Shown here piece after piece: positions 51,544 through 60,011 of a stretch of 64,000 nt of DNA. Made by a program: the position numbers and the translations under genes. The notes beneath the pieces were generated by a model. That model searched no databases, had not been told where the DNA came from, and was given only the letters and a program-made list of their open reading frames with translations. Source of the stretch: Aminobacter aminovorans (GTDB lineage: Bacteria > Pseudomonadota > Alphaproteobacteria > Rhizobiales > Rhizobiaceae). The DNA lies in assembly GCF_900445235.1 (NCBI RefSeq), contig NZ_UFSM01000001.1, forward strand, positions 1,689,501 to 1,753,500, read 5' to 3'. The stretch's first letter is position 1; each line of letters begins with the position of its first letter.

Positions 51544-53277
51544 TTAGTTGAAGCTCGGAGGCTTTGTCAGGTCGTTGGCAGGTGCTGCAGGTGCTGGGCC
51601 GGGGGCAGGTGCCGTGCCGGGAGCCGGTGCGCCAAGCGGCGGCAGGCCGAGGCCACCACCCAGTCCGGGCATGTCGGGCATCTTGATCTCGATGGTGGTT
51701 GGATCGACCGGCGTGCCCTTGTAGTGCATCACCATCTGCGGGAAGGCGATCGTCAGCCCGATCATGATGATCTGGATGCAGACGAAGGGAACGGCACCCC
51801 AGTAGATCTGTCCCGTTGTCACCGGCTCGATGTTCTTGCCGGTGATGCGGTCGAGATAGGGCACACGGGCCGCGACCGAACGCAGGTAAAACAGCGCGAA
51901 GCCGAACGGCGGGTGCATGAAGCTGGTCTGCATGTTGACACCCAGGAGCACGCCGAACCAGATCAGGTCGATGCCGAGCTTGTCGGCGGCCGGCGCCAAA
52001 AGCGGCACGATGATGAAGGCCAGCTCGAAGAAGTCGAGGAAGAAGGCCAGCAGGAAGACCAGGATGTTGACGGCGATCAGGAAGCCGACCTCACCGCCGG
52101 GCAGCGACACCAGCAGGTGCTCGACCCAGAGATGGCCGTTGACGCCGTAGAAGGTCAACGAAAACACCCGCGCACCGATCAGGATGAACAGCACGAAGGA
52201 CGACAGCCTCGTCGTCGAGGCCAGCGCCTGGCGAATGACGTCAAGCGAAAGCCGTCCCTTGATCGCGGCCATGATCAGGGCGCCCACCGCGCCCATCGCT
52301 CCGCCTTCGGTCGGCGTGGCGATGCCGAGGAAGATAGTGCCGAGCACGAGGAAGATCAGCGCGAGCGGCGGGATCAGCACGATGATGACCTGCTGTGCCA
52401 GTCGCGACATCATGTTGAACTTGAGGCCGCGGTCGAGGATTGCAGCGATGTAGATGACGACGACGCCGACGCAGGCGCCGAGGATATCGGCGTTGGCGCC
52501 GTGGGTCGGCGACAGGTAGACATGCGCGGCATAGGCGATCACCGCTGCCAGCAGCAATGCCGCAAACAGCGAGGTCACGCCATGGCCGAGCGTGCGCGCC
52601 TCGAGCGGCAGCGCCGGCATCGATTTCGGCCGGAAGATCGACATCAGGAAGATGTAGCCCATGTACAGACCGGTCAGCACCAGTCCGGGGATCAGCGCGC
52701 CCTTGTACATGTCGCCAACCGAGCGGCCGAGTTGGTCGGCGAGCACGATGAGCACGAGCGAAGGCGGTATGATCTGGGCGAGGGTGCCGGATGCAGCGAT
52801 GACACCCGAAGCAAGCCGCCGGTCGTAGCCGTAGCGCAGCATGATCGGCAGCGAGATCAGGCCCATGGCGATGACCGAGGCGGCAACCACGCCCGTGGTC
52901 GCCGCGAGCAGCGCACCGACGAAGATCACGGCATAGGCGAGGCCGCCGCGGATCGGGCCGAACAACTGGCCGATGGTGTCGAGCAGGTCTTCGGCCATGC
53001 CGGAGCGTTCGAGCACGATGCCCATGAAGGTGAAGAACGGGATCGCCAGCAGCGTCTCGTTCGACATCACCCCCCAGAAACGTTCGGGCAACGCATAGAG
53101 CAAAGGCCAGGACAGGTTGATCGAGCCGTTGGAGTAGGGTGCCAACTCGACGCCGATGAAGAAGAACAGCAGGCCGTTGGCGGCGAGCGAAAATGCGACG
53201 GGATAGCCGAGCAGCATGAAGACGATGAGCGAGAAGAACATGATCGGTGCCATGTTCTGGGCGATGAACTCGATCAT
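51544..53277 (-). CDS. TRAP transporter large permease (DctM, TakM-like) with Pro/Ala tail
   Basis: 577 residues, longer than the usual 430. The DctM family is clear: VFMLLGYPVAFSLAANGLLFF, FTFMGIVLERSGMAEDLL, GALLAATTGVVAASVIAMG, and GTIFLGIATPTEGGAMGAVGAL. The extra length is an insert (about 215-300) with additional helices, typical of the 2-oxo-acid TRAP class, and a C-terminal tail of about 40 residues rich in Pro, Gly and Ala. It carries the substrate with Na. It overlaps the DctQ gene by four bases (ATGA). Confidence 0.92.
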   Translation of the reverse strand: MIEFIAQNMAPIMFFSLIVFMLLGYPVAFSLAANGLLFFFIGVELAPYSNGSINLSWPLLYALPERFWGVMSNETLLAIPFFTFMGIVLERSGMAEDLLDTIGQLFGPIRGGLAYAVIFVGALLAATTGVVAASVIAMGLISLPIMLRYGYDRRLASGVIAASGTLAQIIPPSLVLIVLADQLGRSVGDMYKGALIPGLVLTGLYMGYIFLMSIFRPKSMPALPLEARTLGHGVTSLFAALLLAAVIAYAAHVYLSPTHGANADILGACVGVVVIYIAAILDRGLKFNMMSRLAQQVIIVLIPPLALIFLVLGTIFLGIATPTEGGAMGAVGALIMAAIKGRLSLDVIRQALASTTRLSSFVLFILIGARVFSLTFYGVNGHLWVEHLLVSLPGGEVGFLIAVNILVFLLAFFLDFFELAFIIVPLLAPAADKLGIDLIWFGVLLGVNMQTSFMHPPFGFALFYLRSVAARVPYLDRITGKNIEPVTTGQIYWGAVPFVCIQIIMIGLTIAFPQMVMHYKGTPVDPTTIEIKMPDMPGLGGGLGLPPLGAPAPGTAPAPGPAPAAPANDLTKPPSFN

Positions 53278-53858
53278 GGGCGGACCTCGTCGGCCAGCGC
53301 CTTGCCTTCAAGTTCGGCTTGCTCGTGGGCCGAGATGAAGGGCGTGGGGTCGTCCATGTCGCCGCGCATGATGGCGATCTTCTTGATGATCTCGGAGACG
53401 CCCTGGCAGCCGAGCTGCACGAAACCGCACAGCAGCAACGCCTTGGCCGGCCACAGGATCAGGCCGCCGGAGCTGGACGACATTTCGCCCGAGCGGAACG
53501 ACAGGCCGACATAAGGGACGAAGTAAAAGATCATCAGGATGACGAAGGGCATCAAAAACAGCAGGTGCCCGAGCAGGTCGATCCAATGCTGCACCCGGCG
53601 CGAGAACATGCCGTAGACGATGTCGATGCGGATATGCTCGTTCTGCTTCAGCGTGTAGGCGGCCGCCAGCATGAAGGCAGCACCGAACAGGTACCACTGC
53701 AGCTCCAGCCAGGCGTTGGACGACATGTTGAACGTCTTGCGGATGATGGCGTTTCCGGCACTCACCAGGATGGCAACCAGGATTGCCCAGGATACCGTCT
53801 TGCCGATTGCCTCGTTGATGCGGTCAATGAACCTGGATAGAGCGAGAAGCCCTGCCAT
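53274..53858 (-). CDS. TRAP transporter small permease (DctQ)
   Basis: 194 residues with four predicted transmembrane helices (about 20-42, 48-68, 90-112, 130-155) and the family motif NAWLELQWYLFGAAFMLAAAYTLKQNEHIRID (in part). ATG 53858 follows GGGAGG, in preference to the longer frame at 53915. It is the first gene of the permease operon and couples to DctM; the binding protein is encoded on the opposite strand. Confidence 0.92.
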   Translation of the reverse strand: MAGLLALSRFIDRINEAIGKTVSWAILVAILVSAGNAIIRKTFNMSSNAWLELQWYLFGAAFMLAAAYTLKQNEHIRIDIVYGMFSRRVQHWIDLLGHLLFLMPFVILMIFYFVPYVGLSFRSGEMSSSSGGLILWPAKALLLCGFVQLGCQGVSEIIKKIAIMRGDMDDPTPFISAHEQAELEGKALADEVRP

Positions 53859-54064
53859 GCATTCCTCCCTATGTAGTGGGGCAGCTGGTGTTCCCCGACG
53901 TTCTTTTTCCAGCATTCCCCGATGTTCATGGGTATGCCGGTCAAGGGTGTCGCGTCAACACGACAGCCTTACGGCGTCAATTGCTGCGAAGGTCGCAATT
54001 CTGGGGAAAAAGCTGCTGTGACGCTGCGGCATACAACCAAAGTCGCACCCGCAAAGCGGGTCTT

Positions 54065-54970
54065 TCAGACCCGGCTTGGCGCGTCGCTGCGGTCGCCGGT
54101 CAACACCAGCATCGCTGCGAGCAGGCCGTACATCCAGGCGTCGCGCCATTCGATCGGGAAGTAGCCGGCCCAGAGCGACTCGGCGATGCCGAAGGCGGCG
54201 GCACCGAGAGCTGCCCTTCCAGGCGCGTAGTAGCCGCCGACCGCGGTGATAAACAGAATCTTCAGGCCATAGACCACGCCGGCGCCGAAGCCGAGATTGC
54301 CGTAATAAAGCGCCGCCAGTACACCCGCCAGGGCGGCGCACAGGCCGCCGAACAGCAAGGCACGGTGAAACACCTTTGCCGTGTCGATGCCGCAGAGTCT
54401 TGCAGCGCACGGATCGTCGGCGACGGCCTTCCAGTTCCGCCCGAAATTCGAGCGCGACAGCTTTGCCGTTCCCCACATGATGACGGCGACTGCCATTGCC
54501 GTGTTGATCAGCTGGATCACAGTCAGCGTCGCGACGAAGTTGACACCCGAAGCGAAGACCACCGGCGTCGCCAGCATCGGTGGCAGCCAGTAGTCGTGCG
54601 TGTCGGCGGCAATGCGGCTCAGTTCCATCAAAACGATCATCACGCCGAGTGTGGCGGCGACGATCGCGTTGGGCGAGCGGTTGGCCAACGGGGCGAAGAC
54701 GGTCTTGGACAGGACTCGGCTCAGAAGCGCCGCATAAGCGAGCGCCACGGCGACGCCGAAAGCGATCGTTGCCGGCAGCGTCAGCCACAGTGCCTGATAG
54801 CCATAGACGGCAGCCAGGATCATCGTCTGACCTGAGAAGGCGAAGATGCCGCCATAGGCGAGATTGGTGCGCTGAAGCAGGCCGTTACCCAACGCATAGC
54901 CAAAGGCCAGCAGGCCGTAGATTGCAGCCGAATGCACGCCATTGAGAAGCTGTTGGAGGAAATAGAGCAT
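54065..54970 (-). CDS. Branched-chain-type ABC permease (LivH-like), orphan
   Basis: 301 residues, full length for LivH, with about eight helices: LNGVHSAAIYGLLAFGYALG, then RTNLAYGGIFAFSGQ (LivH signature), LANRSPNAIVAATLGVMIVL, and the conserved RNWKAVADDPCAARLCGID cytoplasmic loop. The start ATG 54970 is preferred over 55024. No LivM, ATPase or binding protein adjoins it; the next gene on its strand is the unrelated DctQ. A Liv-type binding protein does begin at 63305 but on the other strand. The divergent CGNR regulator gene may control it. Confidence 0.87.
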   Translation of the reverse strand: MLYFLQQLLNGVHSAAIYGLLAFGYALGNGLLQRTNLAYGGIFAFSGQTMILAAVYGYQALWLTLPATIAFGVAVALAYAALLSRVLSKTVFAPLANRSPNAIVAATLGVMIVLMELSRIAADTHDYWLPPMLATPVVFASGVNFVATLTVIQLINTAMAVAVIMWGTAKLSRSNFGRNWKAVADDPCAARLCGIDTAKVFHRALLFGGLCAALAGVLAALYYGNLGFGAGVVYGLKILFITAVGGYYAPGRAALGAAAFGIAESLWAGYFPIEWRDAWMYGLLAAMLVLTGDRSDAPSRV

Positions 54971-55063
54971 GCGTTGTCCGGCGGCGCTGCACTGTCGTGC
55001 CATCCACAAGACTGCGCCGACCATACTAACTTGTCAAATCGCGTTTACCAGTTAGATTGAGGC

Positions 55064-55663
55064 ATGGCAGTTTCCTGGACCCGGCATCGTTTCTCCGGCG
55101 GCATGCTCGCCCTCGACACCACCAACACGGTGGTGTTGCGGGGCGATGCAGGGCGCAGCTTCGACCGTTTCGACGACCCGGCAGAGATTGCCCGTTTCGC
55201 TGCGGCCGCCAGCGGTTTTCGCGCCGACGAGCTCAGGGGCAGGGTGCTTGCCGCACCTGACCCGAAGGCGATTGCAGGCAGGGTGCTTGCCATTCGCGAA
55301 GCCACCGACCGCCTGATGCGCCGCAGCGTTGTCGAGGGCGTGCTGGCAACCGTCGACATGCCCCATTTTCTCAACGCCTGCGCCGACGGGCTCACCGCTT
55401 CGCGCGAAAGGCTGAGCGCTGAGGCACCCTTCGGTGTCGAGTCGGAGCCGCTGGCCTTCGAGGCAGCACTCGCCGTGTCGGCGCTGTCGCTTTTATCGGC
55501 CGGCATCATGTCCCGGCTGCGCATTTGTCCGAACTGCAACTGGCTGTTCGTCGATCGCAGCCGCAACGGCAGCCGGCTGTGGTGCGACATGGCCGTCTGC
55601 GGCAACCGCCAGAAGGCGCGGCGCCATTACAGCAGGCGGAAGGAAGAGGTGGTGAATGGTTGA
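55064..55663 (+). CDS. CGNR zinc-finger / ABATE-domain regulator
   Basis: 199 residues: an N-terminal ABATE domain (about 10-135; LALDTTNTVVLR) and a C-terminal CGNR zinc finger, C-x2-C (RICPNCNWLFVDRSRNG) then C-x4-C with CGNRQKARRHY. These proteins are putative stress-linked or metabolic transcription regulators. It is divergent from the LivH-like gene over about 90 bases, a common arrangement for a regulator and its target. It overlaps the lipoprotein gene by eight bases. Confidence 0.9.
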   Translation: MAVSWTRHRFSGGMLALDTTNTVVLRGDAGRSFDRFDDPAEIARFAAAASGFRADELRGRVLAAPDPKAIAGRVLAIREATDRLMRRSVVEGVLATVDMPHFLNACADGLTASRERLSAEAPFGVESEPLAFEAALAVSALSLLSAGIMSRLRICPNCNWLFVDRSRNGSRLWCDMAVCGNRQKARRHYSRRKEEVVNG

Positions 55664-56189
55664 CCGTAGATTTTTGCGCGCCACCTTTGCCTTTTTGACG
55701 GCTGCATTGCTGGTATTTGCCGGCTGTCGCGAAAGCGGGCGCGAGGGTGAGTATTTCGAACTGTCAGGCCGGCTGTTCGTCTTCAACTATCGGGTGGCGA
55801 CCGTACAGTATCTTGTCACCCTGAGACCGCTGAAGCCGATCGGCGAGGGCGAATTCGCGGTCGCCACTTTCGAGAACCCTGCCGGGGGCGAGGCGATCAT
55901 GGTACGCCAGAAGATATGGCCGCTCAACGACAAGGTGACGATCAACAGCCCGCCGCTCGAATGCGTGGTCAAGGACAAGCCCTACAAGGTGTCGATCCGC
56001 ATCGAGAATGCACAGGGCGCGCTGATGCAGGCGCTGGAGACGACGATGGCCTCGTCTCAGGATCAGTCGGTGCTTCCCGACAAGCCGCTCGTCGTCGGCC
56101 CGTTCTACGATCCAAATCCCGAGCTGAAGGGCCATCCGGATGGGCATCTCCCCGGAGGTCGCGGCGTGACCTGTCCGCCCGCCGCCTGA
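55656..56189 (+). CDS. Hypothetical lipoprotein
   Basis: 177 residues. A signal II lipobox is visible in LLVFAG-C23, so the mature protein should be lipid-anchored. The body is beta-rich (RLFVFNYRVATVQYLVTLRPL, FAVATFENPAGGEAI, KPYKVSIRIENAQGALMQ), with a flexible Pro/Gly C terminus (NPELKGHPDGHLPGG). No family is recognised. The 8-base overlap with the CGNR gene suggests a joint transcript, though the roles do not obviously fit. ATG at 55656. Confidence 0.78.
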   Translation: MVDRRFLRATFAFLTAALLVFAGCRESGREGEYFELSGRLFVFNYRVATVQYLVTLRPLKPIGEGEFAVATFENPAGGEAIMVRQKIWPLNDKVTINSPPLECVVKDKPYKVSIRIENAQGALMQALETTMASSQDQSVLPDKPLVVGPFYDPNPELKGHPDGHLPGGRGVTCPPAA

Positions 56190-56389
56190 GCTTCTCTCCG
56201 ACGGCAATTTTCATGCGCAGGGAAGTCTTTCGCTTGCGGTTTCGTGCGCAGCAGACGGCCATACGAGCTTTCGATTGTTCTTTTCCCCAAACAAAGAAAT
56301 TCGTTTGACGCGACAGTCGCGCCCGGAAAAGCTATCGCTAGGCTACCCAAGGTCAGCTGCCCGAATCGAGGGTGGTTGGGGCACAGGAA

Positions 56390-59300
56390 ATGCTGATGAC
56401 GCTTCACGACGTCGCTCTCGACGACAAGTTCGATCTGGGCAAGGAGCGGATTTTCCTCTCCGGCGCCCAGGCCGTCATCCGCATGCTGCTGATGCAGCGC
56501 GAGCGTGATCGGCTCGCTGGCCTTGATACCGCAGGTTTCGTTTCGGGCTATCGCGGCTCGCCGCTCGGCGGTCTCGACCTGCAGCTGTGGAAGGCCAAGA
56601 AGCAGCTGGCACAGTCCAATATCGTCTTCCAGCCCGGCCTCAACGAGGAACTCGCTGCCACCGCCTGCTGGGGCTCGCAACAGGCGGAGCTTCTCGGCGA
56701 AGGCAAGCATGACGGCGTCTTTTCAGTCTGGTACGGCAAGGGTCCGGGCGTCGACCGCTCGGGCGACGTCTTCCGCCATGCCAATCTCGCCGGCTCCTCG
56801 AAGAAGGGCGGTGTGCTAGCGCTGATGGGCGATGACCATACCGCCGAATCCTCAACCAACGCGCATGCCACCGAGTTCCTGTTCGTCGACACGATGATCC
56901 CGATCCTCAATCCGGGCGGGGTGCAGGAGTTGATCGACTACGGTCTCTACGGCTTTGCCCTGTCGCGCTTCGCCGGCACCTGGGCGGCGATCAAATGCGT
57001 CAAGGACAACATCGAGTCCACGGCGTCCGTCGATGCCTCGCTCGGCCGGCTCAACATCGTCACCCCTGAGTTCGACATGCCGCCAGGCGGGCTCAGCATC
57101 CGCCATGAGCTCGACCAGCTCGGCCAGGAGGCGCGGCTGCACGAATACAAGCGCGCCGCTGCGTCCGCCTTCATCCGCGCCAACAACATCAACCGCATCA
57201 TCTATTCAGGCGGCCGCAAGCCGAAGATCGGCATCATTACCGTCGGCAAGAGTTTCCTCGACGTGCGCCAGGCGCTCGATGATCTCGGCATCGACGAGAG
57301 CCGCGCCAACCAGCTCGGCATCCGCCTGTTCAAGGTCGGCTGCCCGTGGCCGCTCGACATCGAGCACATCAGGGATTTTGCCCGCGACCTCGAGATGATC
57401 GTCGTCGTCGAGGAAAAGCGCTCGCTGCTCGAGGTACAGGTGCGCGAGGAGCTTTACGGCACCGCAATGCAGCCGAAGGTCGTCGGCAAGAAGGACGAAC
57501 GCGGTGACTGGCTGTTTCCGGCCAAGGGCGCGCTCGACCCCAACGACATCGCCATCGCCATCGGCGAGCGCGTGCTCAAGGTCATCGGCCCGTCGGAAGA
57601 GATCGCCGCCCGGGTCAGCCGCTTGCGCCAGTACCAGGCGATGCTGGCCGACACAAAGGACGTGGCCTCGCGCACGCCGTTTTTCTGCTCCGGCTGCCCG
57701 CACAATTCCTCAACCAAGGTGCCTGAGGGCTCGATCGCCGGCGCCGGCATCGGCTGCCACTTCATGTCGTTGTGGATGGACCGCAGCACGCTCGGCTTCA
57801 CCGCCATGGGCGGAGAGGGCGCGCAATGGGTCGGCCAGGCGCCGTTCACCAAGCGCGATCATATCTTCCAGAATCTCGGCGATGGTACCTACAATCACTC
57901 CGGCACGCTGGCGCTCCGCTTCGCGCTCGCCTCGGATGCCAACATCACCTACAAGATCCTCTACAACGACGCGGTTGCGATGACCGGCGGCCAGCCGCAT
58001 GAAGGAAGTCTGACCGTCGACATGATCGCCCGCCAGGTTCGTGCCGAGGGCGTCGAGCGTATCGCCGTCGTCACCGACGAGCCGGACAAATATGGCGGCC
58101 GTTCGCAGTTTCCTGCCGGCGCCACCTTTCACCACCGCGACGATCTCGACCTCGTCCAGCGTGAGCTGCGCGACATCAAGGGCGTCACCGTCCTGCTCTA
58201 CGACCAGACCTGCGCTGCCGAGAAGCGCCGCCGCCGCAAGCGTGGCACCTTCCCCGATCCTGACAAGCGCGTGTTCATCAATGAACTGGTCTGCGAAGGC
58301 TGTGGCGACTGCGGCGTCAAGTCGAACTGCGTCTCGATCCAGCCTGTCGAAACCGAGTTCGGTCGCAAACGCAAGATCGACCAGTCGAGCTGCAACAAGG
58401 ATTTTTCCTGCATTAACGGCTTCTGCCCGTCCTTCGTCACCGTGCATGGTGCCAGGATCCGCAAGGCGGAAGGCATTGCCGGCACCAGCGACGCTTTGCA
58501 GGGTGTGCCCGAGCCCAAGCCGTTTGCGCTTGACCGCGATGGCTGGGCGGCGATCATCGACGGCGTCGGCGGCACCGGTGTCGTCACCGTCGGCGCGGTG
58601 CTTGGCATGGCCGCCCACCTTGAGGGCAAGGGCTGCGGCATGATCGACATGGCAGGCCTCGCCCAGAAGGGCGGCTCGGTGTTCACCCATGTCCGCATCG
58701 CCCGCTCGCCTGACGATATCAATGCCATTCGCGTTTCGGCCGGCAAAGCCGACCTGATCCTCGGCTGCGACCTCGTCGTGTCCGGCGCCAAGAAGGTGCT
58801 GGCGGCGGTTCGCGAAAATCATACAATCTTCGTGGCCAATACCGCCGAGATCATGCCCGGCGAGTTTACGCGCTCGGCCGATTTCTCGCTGCCGACGGAG
58901 CGGTTGAAGAAGACCATCCGCGAGGCGGCAGGCGAGACCAACACGCATTTCTTCGACGCCACCCGCACAGCATCCGCCCTGTTCGGCAGTTCGCTCGGCG
59001 CCAACATGTTCATGCTCGGCTTTGCATTCCAGCATGGCGGCTTGCCGCTGTCGACTGAAGCGGTCGAAAAGGCGATCGCGCTCAATGGTGAAGCCGTTGC
59101 GATGAACGTCGCTGCCTTCCGCTGGGGTCGTCGCGCGGCCCACGAGCCGGAATTCGTCCGCTCCATGATCGACCGGACCAGCCGTGGCGACGAGCCTGCG
59201 GTCGCACAGACACTCGACGAGATGATCGCGCGGCGCGCCGAATTCCTGAAAGCCTACCAGAACGCTGCCTATGCCGGGCGCTACATCGACCGCATTGCCT

Positions 59301-59872
59301 CGCTTCGCGCCGCTGAGCAGACGGCAAAACCCGGTTCGACCATCGTCGCCGAGGCGGCTGCACGTTCGCTGTTCAAGCTGATGGCGATCAAGGACGAGTA
59401 TGAGGTCGCCCGGCTCTACACCGACGGCTCGTTCCAGCGCGAGTTGGCAAAGCAGTTCCAGGGTTACGACAAGCTCGAATTCCATCTCGCGCCGCCGATC
59501 CTCGGTCGCAAGGGCGCCGATGGCGTTGCGCGAAAGTCGAGTTTCGGTCCGTGGATGATGAAGAGCTTCAAGCTGCTTGCGGCGATGAAGGGTTTGCGGG
59601 GCGGTGCTCTCGACGTCTTCGGCTACACCGCCGAGCGGCGCATGGAGCGCGCATTGCTCGGCCGCTACGAGGCCGACCTCGAGCTGATCCGCGGATCACT
59701 GTCGAGCGACAATCTTGACGCTGCGGCAGCTCTGGCATCGGTGCCGCAATTGATCCGCGGCTATGGTCACGTCAAGCATGCGAGCGTCAAAAAGGCATCG
59801 GAGGAACGGGAGCGGCTGGTCAAAAGGTTGAATTCTACGCCGGCAACTCCCACCCTGCAGGCTGCCGAGTAG
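56390..59872 (+). CDS. Indolepyruvate ferredoxin oxidoreductase, fused subunits
   Basis: 1160 residues uniting the alpha (IorA-like) and gamma (IorB-like) parts. Residues about 20-400 are pyrimidine-binding; about 425-615 hold the TPP-binding domain (GIGCHFMSLWMDRS; MGGEGAQWVGQ; GDGTYNHSG; YNDAVAMTGGQ). A ferredoxin-like region (about 620-690; CEGCGDCGVKSNC, CNKDFSCINGFCP) binds FeS. The rest (about 720-910) is the gamma domain (GVGGTGVVTVGAVLGMAA). It oxidatively decarboxylates indolepyruvate and other aryl-pyruvates to aryl-acetyl-CoA. ATG 56390 follows AGGA; alternatives are ATG 56396 and GTG 56372. Confidence 0.93.
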   Translation: MLMTLHDVALDDKFDLGKERIFLSGAQAVIRMLLMQRERDRLAGLDTAGFVSGYRGSPLGGLDLQLWKAKKQLAQSNIVFQPGLNEELAATACWGSQQAELLGEGKHDGVFSVWYGKGPGVDRSGDVFRHANLAGSSKKGGVLALMGDDHTAESSTNAHATEFLFVDTMIPILNPGGVQELIDYGLYGFALSRFAGTWAAIKCVKDNIESTASVDASLGRLNIVTPEFDMPPGGLSIRHELDQLGQEARLHEYKRAAASAFIRANNINRIIYSGGRKPKIGIITVGKSFLDVRQALDDLGIDESRANQLGIRLFKVGCPWPLDIEHIRDFARDLEMIVVVEEKRSLLEVQVREELYGTAMQPKVVGKKDERGDWLFPAKGALDPNDIAIAIGERVLKVIGPSEEIAARVSRLRQYQAMLADTKDVASRTPFFCSGCPHNSSTKVPEGSIAGAGIGCHFMSLWMDRSTLGFTAMGGEGAQWVGQAPFTKRDHIFQNLGDGTYNHSGTLALRFALASDANITYKILYNDAVAMTGGQPHEGSLTVDMIARQVRAEGVERIAVVTDEPDKYGGRSQFPAGATFHHRDDLDLVQRELRDIKGVTVLLYDQTCAAEKRRRRKRGTFPDPDKRVFINELVCEGCGDCGVKSNCVSIQPVETEFGRKRKIDQSSCNKDFSCINGFCPSFVTVHGARIRKAEGIAGTSDALQGVPEPKPFALDRDGWAAIIDGVGGTGVVTVGAVLGMAAHLEGKGCGMIDMAGLAQKGGSVFTHVRIARSPDDINAIRVSAGKADLILGCDLVVSGAKKVLAAVRENHTIFVANTAEIMPGEFTRSADFSLPTERLKKTIREAAGETNTHFFDATRTASALFGSSLGANMFMLGFAFQHGGLPLSTEAVEKAIALNGEAVAMNVAAFRWGRRAAHEPEFVRSMIDRTSRGDEPAVAQTLDEMIARRAEFLKAYQNAAYAGRYIDRIASLRAAEQTAKPGSTIVAEAAARSLFKLMAIKDEYEVARLYTDGSFQRELAKQFQGYDKLEFHLAPPILGRKGADGVARKSSFGPWMMKSFKLLAAMKGLRGGALDVFGYTAERRMERALLGRYEADLELIRGSLSSDNLDAAAALASVPQLIRGYGHVKHASVKKASEERERLVKRLNSTPATPTLQAAE

Positions 59873-60011
59873 GCGATACGACTTGTTTACCTGAACCTAA
59901 ATTAGAAGTTGTGGCGCGCGATTGAGTAGCGTTTCAAGCACATAAGTGCGCGCTTTCTAAGCCTTTCTTAAGGTGGATGTGGCAGTCCTTGGCCTCCCAG
60001 GCAGGCCTCGG

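Noticed and set aside
51520..53514. A 664-residue plus-strand open frame across dctM
   Set aside because: Polar, Gln/Arg/His-rich antisense of a membrane protein gene; shadow.
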